From assembly GCA_019187225.1 (NCBI GenBank), contig JABAQQ010000006.1, positions 62,001-126,000 of the forward strand: a DNA stretch of 64,000 nt, in the 5' to 3' direction. Below the pieces are notes generated by a model. That model worked only from the letters and a program-made list of their open reading frames with translations. It searched no databases and was not told the DNA's origin. This DNA is from Saprospiraceae bacterium. Its GTDB lineage: Bacteria > Bacteroidota > Bacteroidia > Chitinophagales > Saprospiraceae. The number at the start of each line of letters is the position of its first letter. Position 1 is the stretch's first letter. Below, piece after piece: positions 8,679-17,193 of this stretch. Both the position numbers and the translations under genes were made by a program.

Positions 8679-10679
8679 ATGAAAACCCAACATCTTTTTC
8701 TTCTTTTTGCCGCTATCATAGCAGCGCCGCTGGCGTTGCTGTCGCCTGGCTGCAAACCTCAGAACCCCACCAGCGCCGTAGAAGGCGACGCCGCCTCCAA
8801 GGTATATGTCGCACCCGGCAAATACGACGAGTTTTATAGCATCGTTTCCGGCGGTTTCAATGGTCAGGTCAGCGTTTACGGCCTTCCTTCGGGCCGCTTG
8901 CTGCGCATTGTGCCTGTTTTTTCTCAATTCCCCGAAAATGGTTGGGGGTATAGCGAAGAGACCAAACCCATGCTTAACACTTCGCACGGTTTTGTGCCCT
9001 GGGACGACTCTCACCACATCGCCCTTTCCACCACCAACGGAGAACACGACGGTCGCTGGGCATTCGTCAACGGCAACAACACGCCGCGCATCGCCCGCAT
9101 CAACCTCAGCACTTTCCGCACCGAAGAGATCATCGAGATACCGAACAGCTCCGGCAACCACTCCTCTCCATTCCTGACCGAAAATTCGGAGTATGCCATA
9201 GCCGGTACCCGCTTCAGTTATCCGATGGACGACGACAACTCGAATCCCGACGTCAGCATCAACACCTACAAACAAAACTTTAAAGGCACGGTATCCTTCG
9301 TCAGCATTGACAAAGAGACCGGTCGTATGGGCATCGGCTTTCAGGTGCTCTTGCCCGGCGTCGACTTCGACCTGAGCCGTTGCGGTCGCGGTCCCTCGCA
9401 CGACTGGTTCTTCTTCTCGTGCTACAACACCGAACAAGCCAATACGCTGCTCGAAGTGAACGCTTCGCAAAAGGACAAGGACTTCATCATGGCGGTCAAC
9501 TGGAAAAAATGCGAAGAATACGCGAAAGCAGGAAAAGGCAAAAAATCCAAAGTCCGCTATGCACACAACGTTTGGGATGAAAAAACCCACAGCGGAACGT
9601 CTACCATCGAAAATGAAGTCGTGGTGCTCGATCCGAAAGAATTGAAGGACATTGTTTATTTTATGCCCTGCCCGAAATCGCCGCACGGCTGCGACGTGGA
9701 TCCCAGCGGAGAGTACATCTGCGGTTCAGGCAAACTGGCTGCTGTTATACCGGTTTTCTCTTTTACCAAAATGCAGAAAGCCATCGCCGACAAGAACTTC
9801 GAAGGCGAATACGACGGCATTCCGGTGCTGAAATACGACGCGGTATTGCACGGCGAAGTGAAGAAACCGGGTCTTGGCCCATTGCATACCGAATTCGACG
9901 GCAAAGGCTTCGCCTACACTTCGATGTTCGTATCCTCCGAGATCGTGAAATGGAACATCGAAAAAGTGGAAGTAGTGGACCGCGTGCCGACGTACTATTC
10001 CATCGGTCACCTTAGCATACCAGGTGGCCCGACGCGCAAACCGCACGGCAAATACGTCATCGCTTACAACAAGATCACCAAAGACCGCTACCTGCCCACA
10101 GGGCCCGAGCTGACGCAATCCGCGCAACTGTACGACATTTCAGGAGATAAAATGAAACTCCTGCTCGATTTCCCGACCACCGGCGAGCCGCACTACGCCG
10201 AAGCAATCCCTGCCAACCTGATAGCACCCAAGTCTGTCAAGATTTTCAAGATCGAGGAAAATAATCACCCCTATGTCGCCAAAGGCGAGAAAGAGGCCAA
10301 AGCTTTCCGCGAAGGCAACAAGGTGCACATCAATATGACTTCCATCCGCTCGCACTTCACGCCCGACAATATCGAAGGCGTGAAAATCGGCGACGAAGTG
10401 TATTTCCATGTCACCAACCTCGAGCAGGATTGGGATGTGCCACACGGCTTTGCGGTGAAAGGCGCCAACAATGCCGAGATACTCATCATGCCGGGTGAAA
10501 CCTGTACCCTCAAATGGGTGCCCGACCGCGTGGGTGTGTTCCCGATCTATTGCACCGACTTCTGCTCGGCCCTCCACCAGGAAATGCAGGGTTATGTACG
10601 CGTGTCGCCGCGCGGCTCCAATGTACCGTTGACATTCAGCACCGGCAACAAAGCCGAACCCACCGGAGAAACAAAGTAA
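8679..10679 (+). CDS. nosZ: nitrous oxide reductase (Sec-type, clade II)
   Basis: This 666-residue periplasmic copper enzyme reduces N2O to N2. An N-terminal Sec-type leader ends near LLSPGCKP (possibly lipidated) and lacks a twin-arginine motif, as in clade II enzymes. The beta-propeller carries CuZ ligand His motifs (DSHHIALSTTNGEHDGR near 110, KSPHGCDVDPSG near 333, GPLHTEF, PHGKY near 454, GEPHYAE near 502). The C-terminal cupredoxin domain has the CuA motif CTDFCSALHQEM near 624-636. It is followed by the nos accessory genes on the same strand. Confidence 0.97.
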   Translation: MKTQHLFLLFAAIIAAPLALLSPGCKPQNPTSAVEGDAASKVYVAPGKYDEFYSIVSGGFNGQVSVYGLPSGRLLRIVPVFSQFPENGWGYSEETKPMLNTSHGFVPWDDSHHIALSTTNGEHDGRWAFVNGNNTPRIARINLSTFRTEEIIEIPNSSGNHSSPFLTENSEYAIAGTRFSYPMDDDNSNPDVSINTYKQNFKGTVSFVSIDKETGRMGIGFQVLLPGVDFDLSRCGRGPSHDWFFFSCYNTEQANTLLEVNASQKDKDFIMAVNWKKCEEYAKAGKGKKSKVRYAHNVWDEKTHSGTSTIENEVVVLDPKELKDIVYFMPCPKSPHGCDVDPSGEYICGSGKLAAVIPVFSFTKMQKAIADKNFEGEYDGIPVLKYDAVLHGEVKKPGLGPLHTEFDGKGFAYTSMFVSSEIVKWNIEKVEVVDRVPTYYSIGHLSIPGGPTRKPHGKYVIAYNKITKDRYLPTGPELTQSAQLYDISGDKMKLLLDFPTTGEPHYAEAIPANLIAPKSVKIFKIEENNHPYVAKGEKEAKAFREGNKVHINMTSIRSHFTPDNIEGVKIGDEVYFHVTNLEQDWDVPHGFAVKGANNAEILIMPGETCTLKWVPDRVGVFPIYCTDFCSALHQEMQGYVRVSPRGSNVPLTFSTGNKAEPTGETK

Positions 10680-10682
10680 TTG

Positions 10683-10751
10683 GTTGATCAAGGTTGATGA
10701 GGTTGATAAGGTTGATAACAGACCTTATCAACCTCATCAACCTTGATCAAC
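10683..10751. repeat. perfect 29-bp inverted repeat of ggttgat units
   Basis: The arms at 10683-10711 and 10723-10751 are perfect inverses with an 11-base loop. Each arm is a tandem of 'ggttgat' units. It lies between nosZ and the nosL fusion gene, where a very stable RNA hairpin would form and could stabilise or partly end the nosZ message. Confidence 0.9.
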
Positions 10752-10770
10752 TTCATCAATCATTTCAATT

Positions 10771-11805
10771 ATGACACTTAGCAAAGCAACCCGTATTATA
10801 GTGGGGGTGACGAGTCTTTCGCTCATTGCCACCTTTTTCGTCCCGTTGTGGCAGATATTACTCTGGGCGCCGCAATACCCGGAGGGGCTCACGATGAAAA
10901 TCTGGCACAACCAACTGACCGGTGAAATTGACATCATCAATGGACTGAACCACTATATTGGGATGAAGCACATCAGCGTAGAGATGTTCCCTGAATTTCA
11001 GTACATCGGTATCATGATCGGTTTCCTGATTGCAGTAGGCGTGGCGGCAGCGGTATTGGGTAATGCGCGCCTCCTGTTCTTTTTTACGCTGTTGTCGTAC
11101 GTCTACGGTATAGCAGCATTGTGGGATTTTTATCGTTGGGGCTATGACTACGGTCACAATCTCGACCCGAATGCAGCCATTAAGGTGCCGGATATGTCGT
11201 ACCAGCCGCCAGTGATCGGGTATAAGAACCTGCTCAATTTCACATCCTATTCCGGTCCCGACACCGGTGCGTGGCTTATCATCGGCGTTTGTTTGCTGGC
11301 GACGGTGTTGTGGTGGTGGGAGTTTTTCCGGAACAGAAAACTGAAGGCAACTGCCGGCGCAACTTCCCGCAAGGCAGGTGCAACGCTGGGTGTTTTCACT
11401 TTGCTGACTTTTTGCTCCTGTGCCATCGGTCCCGAACCGATCCGTTACGGTATGGATGAATGTTTTCACTGTAAAATGACGCTTACCGACAAGCGCTTTG
11501 GCGCTGAGATCGTGACCAAAAAAGGCAAAGTCTATAAGTTCGACGACCTGAATTGCCTCGTCAACCATCTTGAATCCGGAGAAATCGCCGCAGATCAGAT
11601 CGCGCAAACTGTGACGGTGGATTTTAAAAAAACCGGCACTTTCGTGGATGTTCAGCAGGCATTTTTCCTGCATAATGAAGCGATCAAAAGCCCGATGCGT
11701 GCCGATATCGCGAGTTTTTCCGACAAAAAAGATCTGGAAGCCTTAAAGGCCGAAGTGGGCGGCGGTAAAGAGATGTCGTGGGAAGAGGTGAAAGCCAGCC
11801 AGTAA
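10771..11805 (+). CDS. nosL: membrane domain fused to NosL copper chaperone
   Basis: This is a 344-residue protein. Residues 1-190 form a membrane unit with four hydrophobic segments (about 8-30, 85-103, 108-125, 168-188) and a periplasmic loop. Residues of about 210-344 are NosL, starting with a lipobox-like FCSCAIGPEPIRYGMDECFHCKM, where NosL binds Cu(I) for delivery to NosZ. The CxxCKM motif (CFHCKM) and the YKFDDLNCLVNHL segment are conserved. In most organisms NosL is a free lipoprotein, so here the chaperone is tethered to a multi-pass domain. Confidence 0.88.
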   Translation: MTLSKATRIIVGVTSLSLIATFFVPLWQILLWAPQYPEGLTMKIWHNQLTGEIDIINGLNHYIGMKHISVEMFPEFQYIGIMIGFLIAVGVAAAVLGNARLLFFFTLLSYVYGIAALWDFYRWGYDYGHNLDPNAAIKVPDMSYQPPVIGYKNLLNFTSYSGPDTGAWLIIGVCLLATVLWWWEFFRNRKLKATAGATSRKAGATLGVFTLLTFCSCAIGPEPIRYGMDECFHCKMTLTDKRFGAEIVTKKGKVYKFDDLNCLVNHLESGEIAADQIAQTVTVDFKKTGTFVDVQQAFFLHNEAIKSPMRADIASFSDKKDLEALKAEVGGGKEMSWEEVKASQ

Positions 11806-11906
11806 TCGTACGCGGAAAAACAATGAATATTCCTGATGGCTCGCCGGTACATACCCGCCGGGATCAGTGGGCTGTATATCAAAGTCCGGAGCACTTGGAA
11901 ACTCAA

Positions 11907-11926
11907 CCCACCGGTTTATCGGTGGG
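11907..11926 (+). promoter_or_regulatory. hairpin just before nosD
   Basis: A 7-bp perfect stem (cccaccg / cggtggg) with a 6-base loop ends 12 bases before the nosD ATG. It could affect translation initiation of nosD; no T-run follows, so it is not a terminator. Confidence 0.35.
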
Positions 11927-11938
11927 CAAACGCTGAAA

Positions 11939-13165
11939 ATGAAACTTATATCCTTCGCCATATTGCTGTTTTTTACTTATGGTCTCACTGCGAGTTCGCT
12001 CCATGTGGGCGCCGGTCAACCCTATTCTACCATTCGCGAGGCCCTGGAAAAAGCGAAAAACGGCGATACCCTTTTCGTCCACGAGGGGATATATGCGGAA
12101 GGCAATCTGGCAGTGGATAAGTCCCTGATTCTCATCGGCCTGAACTACCCGGTGCTCGACGGCCAGCACCGAGATGAGATCATCACCGTCACCGCTTCGA
12201 ATGTCACCATCCGGGGTTTCGAGATCCGCAACGGCGGTCAACTCAGCACCCTCGATGTGGCCGGCATCAAAGTGCTGTCTGCCAACAACGTCGTCGTGGA
12301 AGACAACCGCTTGCGGGATTGCAATTTTGCCATCTATTTGTCCAACACCATCGGCTGCCGGGTTTGCTGCAACGACATTCAGGGCATACCGAAAGAAGAG
12401 CAAAACAGCGGCAACGGCGTCCATTTGTGGAAATGCTCGGAAGCCATCATAGAAGATAATTATATTACGGGACAGCGCGACGGTATCTACTTTGAGTTTG
12501 TGACCGATTCGGAGATCCGGGGCAATACGAGCGAACAAAATATCCGGTACGGATTGCACTTCATGTTTTCGCACAACGATCAATACCACCACAATACTTT
12601 CCGCAACAACGGAGCGGGGGTAGCAGTGATGTATTCCCGGCAAGTCAAAATGTATGAAAATCGGTTCAGTTACAACTGGGGCGGAGCAGCCTACGGCATT
12701 TTGTTGAAAGACATTTCAGACAGCCACATCTGGAAAAACACTTTTGAGCACAATTCGGCGGGCGTATACATGGAAGGGGCGAGCCGCATCGTGCTGGAAG
12801 AAAACGAGTTTCGGGAAAACGGATGGGCACTGCGTGTACAGGCCAGTTGCGACGCCAATGTGGTGCGCCGGAACAACTTTTTCGGCAATTCCTTCGATGT
12901 GGCCACCAACGGCCACCTGGTGCTCAATACCTTCGACGGCAACTACTGGGATAAATACGAAGGCTATGACCTCAATCGCGATGGAGTGGGAGATGTGCCG
13001 TACCGCCCGGTCAATCTCTACGCCATCGTGGTCGAGCGAATGCCCTATGGACTCGTGTTGATGCGCAGTTTTATGGTTTACCTACTCGACAAGGCGGAGA
13101 AAATTATTCCCTCCCTTACCCCCGAACAACTGAAAGATGAAAAACCTGCCATGCGACCGCTTTAG
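11939..13165 (+). CDS. nosD: NosD-type right-handed beta-helix protein
   Basis: This 408-residue periplasmic protein has a cleavable signal peptide (MKLISFAILLFFTYGLTASS) and successive parallel beta-helix (CASH/NosD) rungs. The repeats follow the pattern N-x-V-x-x-N and 'GI...S..N.I..N', for example NGVHLWKCSEAIIEDNYITG, GLHFMFSHNDQYHHN and FDGNYWDKYEGYDLNRDG near the end. NosD works with the NosFY transporter in supplying sulfur/copper for the CuZ centre. ATG 11939 is chosen because it begins the signal peptide. Confidence 0.92.
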   Translation: MKLISFAILLFFTYGLTASSLHVGAGQPYSTIREALEKAKNGDTLFVHEGIYAEGNLAVDKSLILIGLNYPVLDGQHRDEIITVTASNVTIRGFEIRNGGQLSTLDVAGIKVLSANNVVVEDNRLRDCNFAIYLSNTIGCRVCCNDIQGIPKEEQNSGNGVHLWKCSEAIIEDNYITGQRDGIYFEFVTDSEIRGNTSEQNIRYGLHFMFSHNDQYHHNTFRNNGAGVAVMYSRQVKMYENRFSYNWGGAAYGILLKDISDSHIWKNTFEHNSAGVYMEGASRIVLEENEFRENGWALRVQASCDANVVRRNNFFGNSFDVATNGHLVLNTFDGNYWDKYEGYDLNRDGVGDVPYRPVNLYAIVVERMPYGLVLMRSFMVYLLDKAEKIIPSLTPEQLKDEKPAMRPL

Positions 13166-13236
13166 TGGCAGTGCGCAGTTCATGCACAGGATTATCAGGA
13201 GTATTGCATTTTGCAAAATTTTAAAACAACAATAGT

Positions 13237-13800
13237 ATGAAAACCAACCTGTTCATTCGTTCCATTTTCGCGTTGGCATTGATGCTTTTTCTTGCCAACT
13301 GCACCGGCAATGCGCCCCAGTCCTCCACTACTGCCAGCGATGCATCGGCACCTGCGGGCGCCGGTCAATCCGCCGTACAGGATGACGTGTCGCAAAAAGA
13401 CGTGGTGAAAGTCGCCGCCGGCAGCCCCGACCATACCACATTGGTCACCGCCGTAAAAGCCGCCGAACTCGTGGATGTGCTTTCCAATGCCGGCCCCTTC
13501 ACCGTTTTCGCTCCGACCAACGCTGCTTTCGACAAACTGCCCGCCGGCACCGTGGAAGGCCTGCTGAAACCCGAGAAAAAGGCTGACCTCCAGGACATTC
13601 TGCAATACCACGTCGCCGTCGCAGTGTATAAACCCGAAATGTTGCAGGACGGCCAGATCATCAACATGGCCAACGGCGGCAACGTCACCATCGGCGTGAA
13701 AGACGGCAAGATCACCATCAATGGCGCCAATGTCGTGGCTACTGTGCCGGCATCCAATGGCATTGTCCATGTGATTGACGGCGTGTTGCTGCCGAAATAG
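13237..13800 (+). CDS. fasciclin-domain lipoprotein
   Basis: This 187-residue secreted protein has a lipoprotein leader (MLFLANCTG, Cys near residue 24), an Ala/Ser/Pro linker, and one FAS1 domain with the two family motifs TVFAPTNAAFDKLPAGTVEGL and a late VIDGVLLPK. FAS1 domains mediate adhesion or protein contacts. Its place inside the nos cluster, between nosD and nosF, is recurrent in Bacteroidota as far as I recall, but a direct role in N2O reduction is not established. A 12-bp palindrome attttgcaaaat (13208-13219) precedes it. Confidence 0.88.
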   Translation: MKTNLFIRSIFALALMLFLANCTGNAPQSSTTASDASAPAGAGQSAVQDDVSQKDVVKVAAGSPDHTTLVTAVKAAELVDVLSNAGPFTVFAPTNAAFDKLPAGTVEGLLKPEKKADLQDILQYHVAVAVYKPEMLQDGQIINMANGGNVTIGVKDGKITINGANVVATVPASNGIVHVIDGVLLPK

Positions 13801-13820
13801 CCTTATATTCCAAAGTGGAG

Positions 13821-13972
13821 AGGGTGTCTCGTAAGGTTGATAAAAGTTGATAAGGGTTTATAAAAGTTGATATTTAGGCTCAAATGATGCCAGATACTGC
13901 ACTTTTTTGCATTGGAAATCAACCTCATCAACTTTTTATCAACTCTTATCAACCTTATGAGACGGCCTCTAA
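13821..13972. repeat. imperfect inverted pair of ggttgat arrays
   Basis: Left arm 13821-13873 (gtctcgtaaggttgataaaa and further ttgataa units) pairs imperfectly with right arm 13917-13972 (ending in tcaaccttatgagacggcct). It is the same unit type as the nosZ-nosL hairpin but a different sequence. It lies between the fasciclin gene and the converging PhnA-like gene. Confidence 0.8.
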
Positions 13973-13992
13973 ACAACCTTCGGCATGTTTTC

Positions 13993-14220
13993 TCAGGCTT
14001 TTTTCAGGAAACAAGTTTTGAGCACGATGACCGATCCATCTATTTTGCCCTCGATTTCCTCTTCGTCATCGGTCAAGCGTATGTTCTTGACTTTCGTTCC
14101 CCGCTTGATGACAGCCGAAGAACCTCTTACTTTTAAATCTTTGGTCACTGTGACTGCATCTCCTTCAGCGAGCAGATTGCCGTTGGAATCTTTTACCTCC
14201 ATAAATTTAATGTTTGACAT
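13993..14220 (-). CDS. PhnA/YjdM-like domain protein, short form
   Basis: This 75-residue protein matches the C-terminal beta domain of PhnA/YjdM proteins ([38 protein letters not shown], ending [10 protein letters not shown]). The N-terminal zinc ribbon of the usual 110-residue YjdM is missing; a short form of this kind is common in Bacteroidota. The cellular role is not known, and the phosphonate link is historical. A TAnnTTTG element (14271-14278, minus) lies 50 bases upstream. Confidence 0.85.
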   Translation of the reverse strand: MSNIKFMEVKDSNGNLLAEGDAVTVTKDLKVRGSSAVIKRGTKVKNIRLTDDEEEIEGKIDGSVIVLKTCFLKKA

Positions 14221-14270
14221 TATCAGATAGTGCCTCCACGGTTCCTGCCGGAAAACTGAGCGGCATGCCG

Positions 14271-14278
14271 CAAAGGTA
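14271..14278 (-). promoter_or_regulatory. promoter -7 element of PhnA-like gene
   Basis: TACCTTTG read on the minus strand matches TAnnTTTG, about 50 bases before the ATG at 14220. No good TTG element was found at the expected spacing. Confidence 0.4.
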
Positions 14279-14355
14279 GTAATGAATCATTTTACCAGCA
14301 TTTGGTAAAAAGACAACGGTAAACCCTTCCAATAAAAAATCTTCAAACCCATTCT

Positions 14356-15072
14356 ATGCTCGAATCCACCCACCTCACCAAGTCCTTCGGCAAAATGAAA
14401 GCCCTCGACGGCGTCAGCGTGCGCATGAACGCGGGGCAGGCGATCTCGCTCGTCGGGCCGAACGGTTCCGGCAAAACGACTTTTCTGAAATGTCTGCTCG
14501 GTCTCGTCATTCCCGACAGCGGCGATATCGTTTTGAACGGCGCTCATATCCTCGGCGGCTGGGATTATCGCCGGCACATCGGCTACATGCCCCAGATAGG
14601 CCGCTATCCCGACAACATGCGCGTCGGTCAGGTGTTCGATATGGTGAAAGAGATCCGGCGCGGCGCCTTCGAACATTTGGATGATGATCTGATGCGGGCG
14701 TTCGAAGTAGAAAAATTCGCCCACAAAACGATGCGCACCCTTTCCGGCGGTACCCGCCAGAAAGTGAGTGCTTGTCTCGCCTTTCTTTTCGATCCTGCCG
14801 TTCTGATCCTCGATGAGCCTACCGCCGGTCTGGATCCCGTATCTTCTGAGATTTTAAAAGAAAAGGTCTTGTCCGAAAAAGCGAAAGGCAAACTGATCTT
14901 GGTTACTTCCCACATTCTCAGCGACTTAGACGAACTGACGACCGATGTGATGTACATCATCGAAGGCAAATTGCAGTTTTACCAGCCCATCGAACAACTC
15001 AAAGCCCGCACGGGAGAAGAAAAACTCAACCGCGCCCTGGCGCAGGTGATGAAACAAAACGCAGCAGCATGA
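14356..15072 (+). CDS. nosF: ABC transporter ATP-binding protein NosF
   Basis: This is a 238-residue ABC ATPase. Walker A GPNGSGKTT is near residue 34, the signature LSGGTRQKVS near 128 and Walker B VLILDEPTAGLDP near 147, followed by the H-loop in LVTSHILSD. Its place after nosD and before the permease marks it as NosF, which with NosY exports or delivers the sulfur species used for the CuZ site. It starts 76 bases downstream of the end of a unit-array-rich intergenic region and is followed by a 260-bp insertion before nosY. Confidence 0.92.
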   Translation: MLESTHLTKSFGKMKALDGVSVRMNAGQAISLVGPNGSGKTTFLKCLLGLVIPDSGDIVLNGAHILGGWDYRRHIGYMPQIGRYPDNMRVGQVFDMVKEIRRGAFEHLDDDLMRAFEVEKFAHKTMRTLSGGTRQKVSACLAFLFDPAVLILDEPTAGLDPVSSEILKEKVLSEKAKGKLILVTSHILSDLDELTTDVMYIIEGKLQFYQPIEQLKARTGEEKLNRALAQVMKQNAAA

Positions 15073-15262
15073 AAACGACTGAAACGACCTTTGATGAACC
15101 GAAGATACCGGGGCATCCACGCAGAATTGATACATTTGCGGTTACACATTCTCAGGGGGAGCCGGAGCCAGGTGATGCGATAGCGGAAACTGCCCAATTT
15201 CAACCATATACAGTTCCTGAGCGCATTCAACGCGATCACGATCTGCATGATCGTCAGCCAGC

Positions 15263-15327
15263 TGCCGTCCACCGTCCACCCGCCTTCGCCGAAGCTTCGG
15301 CGGGTAAACCGTCTACCGTCCACCGCA
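15263..15327. repeat. unit array with perfect 16-bp palindrome before nosY
   Basis: Units of 'accgtcc/accgtct' (15267-15280 and 15309-15325) flank the palindrome cgccgaagcttcggcg (15287-15302). It lies immediately before the nosY ATG, inside a 260-bp stretch that separates nosF from nosY. On the plus strand it reads without stop into nosY (PPAFAEASAGKP), a peptide pattern I associate with repeat insertions in other bacterial proteins. Confidence 0.75.
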
Positions 15328-15332
15328 ACAGC

Positions 15333-16100
15333 ATGCTCCGCATTGTCAAATACGTTCTCTACGATATTCTTCAGAACCGGATCGTCATCGGCTACACCCT
15401 GTTTTTATTGGCAGTATCGCTGGGCTTGTTCAATCTCAGCGACGATCCCACCAAAGGTTTGGTGAGTTTGCTCAACATTGCTTTGATCGTCACGCCGTTG
15501 GTGAGCATCGTATTTGCCACCATTCACTTTTACAATTCCTACGAATTCATCGAATTGCTGGCCGCGCAACCCATCCGGCGCAGCGTCATTGTGTGGAGCC
15601 AGTTCTTCGGCCTCGCGCTTGCGCTGACACTGGCAGTCCTGATCGGCATAGGGGTTCCGGTGGCGATCTATGCGCCCAACGCGACGGGTTTGTCCCTGCT
15701 CGTTGCGGCGGTGGGGCTTTCGGTAGTGTTCGTTTCCGTCGCCTTGCTGGCCTCGGTCGCCACCCGCGACAAAGCCAAAGGCATCGGCGTGGCATTGCTG
15801 TTATGGTTCTACTTCGCGCTGCTCTACGACGCGCTGGTGCTGTTCCTGATGTTCGCTTTCGCCGACTATCCGTTGGAAAAAGCCATGCTCGCCTTCGTTT
15901 CCCTCAATCCGATTGACCTCGCCCGCGTGGTGGTGCTGTTGCAAATGGACATTTCGGCACTGATGGGTTATACGGGCGCTTTGTTCCGGGAGTTTTTGGG
16001 CACGGGCTGGGGCATCGCGTTCGCAACGGCGGTGTTGCTGTTGTGGGCGAGTGTGCCGATGTTGCTGGCGGTCAGGATTTTCAGGAGGAAGGATTTGTAA
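15333..16100 (+). CDS. nosY: ABC permease NosY
   Basis: This 255-residue integral membrane protein has six hydrophobic segments beginning with RIVIGYTLFLLAVSLGLFNL. ABC-2 type permease features include the FATIHFYNSYEFIELLAAQP segment typical of NosY. It pairs with NosF. The frame is open upstream to 15069, but those 88 residues are low-complexity repeat translation, so ATG 15333 is chosen. The C terminus ends in VRIFRRKDL, as expected for the family. Confidence 0.9.
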   Translation: MLRIVKYVLYDILQNRIVIGYTLFLLAVSLGLFNLSDDPTKGLVSLLNIALIVTPLVSIVFATIHFYNSYEFIELLAAQPIRRSVIVWSQFFGLALALTLAVLIGIGVPVAIYAPNATGLSLLVAAVGLSVVFVSVALLASVATRDKAKGIGVALLLWFYFALLYDALVLFLMFAFADYPLEKAMLAFVSLNPIDLARVVVLLQMDISALMGYTGALFREFLGTGWGIAFATAVLLLWASVPMLLAVRIFRRKDL

Positions 16101-16161
16101 GGATCAAATTGCCTTTTATTACGGCCTCAGCCAGGCCAAACTTTCCGCGACACAATGTGTA

Positions 16162-16193
16162 CGCGCCGCGGCCTGCTCCGCCGTGAAATGCTC
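16162..16193. repeat. 32-bp direct repeat, copy 1 (flanks TA module)
   Basis: The 32 bases at 16162-16193 (cgcgccgcggcctgctccgc then cgtgaaatgctc) recur exactly at 17060-17091. The two copies bracket the PIN/UPF0175 gene pair. On the minus strand both read EHFTAEQAAAR. Confidence 0.85.
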
Positions 16194-16197
16194 GAGC

Positions 16198-16683
16198 TTA
16201 TTCTCCCACATCTGTTATTATCTCCCGATAAAGCGCCAAGGAGATTCTGAAACCGGCATCCTTGATTAATTTATCCAAAACTGGTTTGACGGCAGTGAGG
16301 TACCCTTTTCTTTTAGCAATTTTCAATACCCCTAGCAACCCCAATATTTTTAGATGATAATTTAGGGCTAATCGGCGGCCAATCCGCTCATCAAGCAGCA
16401 ACAAATCCGCCTTTATTTCCAAGGCCAATACAATTGCCTCTGCTTCCCCAGGATCAACCAGTTGTTTGAGTGCCTGAAAAAGCTTCTGATCCTGACAATG
16501 AAGCACTTCCACCCACTTCGCTTCGCGGATTTCATCAGCTCCGGGCATATCAGCTCCTTTTACAGTAATTTCATCGAATACTGCGTGCGGAATAATTATC
16601 CTGTGGAATATTTGCGGCAAGAGGTTGATCTCACCGATAATAGCCAGATTTATTATAGGGGATGTGTCGCTGACAACAATCAT
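16198..16683 (-). CDS. PIN-like toxin, DUF3368 family
   Basis: This 161-residue PIN-domain RNase-type toxin has acidic motifs at the expected places: VVSDTSPIINL (first Asp near residue 5), DPGEAEAIVLAL (Glu near 80) and LLLLDERIGRRLA (Asp near 98), then a C-terminal helix. DUF3368 proteins are the toxin partners of UPF0175 antitoxins. Its start overlaps the antitoxin stop by 4 bases, so the two are translationally coupled. Confidence 0.9.
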   Translation of the reverse strand: MIVVSDTSPIINLAIIGEINLLPQIFHRIIIPHAVFDEITVKGADMPGADEIREAKWVEVLHCQDQKLFQALKQLVDPGEAEAIVLALEIKADLLLLDERIGRRLALNYHLKILGLLGVLKIAKRKGYLTAVKPVLDKLIKDAGFRISLALYREIITDVGE

Positions 16684-16916
16684 AGTAACGATTCGATGGT
16701 TTGCACATCTTCCCGGTATTCTTCGACATCGTAATGAATGGGAATATCCCGGCTGGCCAGCACCAATTGAAACCGGTATTGCGACATACCAGCCAACCGC
16801 GCGCTTTGCCCTAATGTAAGCTTTTCACGTTGAAATAGCATAACGGCTATTTCCAGCAACATCTCCTCATCAGTCATCCGGGTCGCTTGTACAAGATCTG
16901 CAGGTATCGTAAGCAT
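16680..16916 (-). CDS. UPF0175 family antitoxin
   Basis: This 78-residue protein starts MLTIPADLVQATRMTDEEML. It shows the UPF0175 helix-turn-helix-like core LALFQREKLTLGQ-type (here MLFQREKLTLGQSARLAGMS) and ends with YREDVQTIESLL. It is the DNA-binding antitoxin of the module and probably represses the operon. ATG 16916 fits the family start better than an upstream start at 16976. Confidence 0.88.
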   Translation of the reverse strand: MLTIPADLVQATRMTDEEMLLEIAVMLFQREKLTLGQSARLAGMSQYRFQLVLASRDIPIHYDVEEYREDVQTIESLL

Positions 16917-16950
16917 GGCATTTATTTTTGCAAAGTTACATTTTTTTCCG

Positions 16951-17190
16951 TTATCCTTTCCCCTCCACCGGCGCAATTTCCTCCTCCGTCAACCCGCACA
17001 ATTCGTACACCATCCGGTCGATCTCCCGGTCGGTTTTTTCGATCTTCTGCTGTAAGACCCGCGCCGCGGCCTGCTCCGCCGTGAAATGCTCCGGCCACTC
17101 CGATTCCTCCCGCAGGCTCCAGGCGATCTTTTGCTTTTTTACCTCTTTTAAAAATTCGGCAAATGTCAGCTCCGGCCAGGACTCCAGCGA
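16951..17190 (-). pseudogene. C-terminal fragment of Eco57I/TaqI-like methylase-endonuclease
   Basis: An 80-codon open stretch runs on the minus strand from just after the VPS10-gene stop to TAA 16951-16953. It reads SLESWPELTFAEFLKEVKKQ, WPEHFTAEQAAARVLQQKIE and KTDREIDRMVYELCGLTEEE. The last part is the usual C-terminal end of type IIG/Eco57I-like restriction-modification proteins. No start codon or catalytic part remains, so it is a remnant. The 32-bp repeat (17060-17091) lies inside it, and a copy of that piece is found beyond the toxin gene. Confidence 0.65.
17060..17091. repeat. 32-bp direct repeat, copy 2 (flanks TA module)
   Basis: This is the exact second copy of the sequence at 16162-16193, here inside the methylase remnant. 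The distance between copies is 898 bases and the toxin-antitoxin pair fills the interval. Confidence 0.85.
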
Positions 17191-17193
17191 GAA

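Noticed and set aside
8496-9686. 396-codon minus-strand frame over nosZ
   Set aside because: Apart from the short coding-like part in the gap (8524-8691) it is the antisense of a certain nosZ gene and has no family features.
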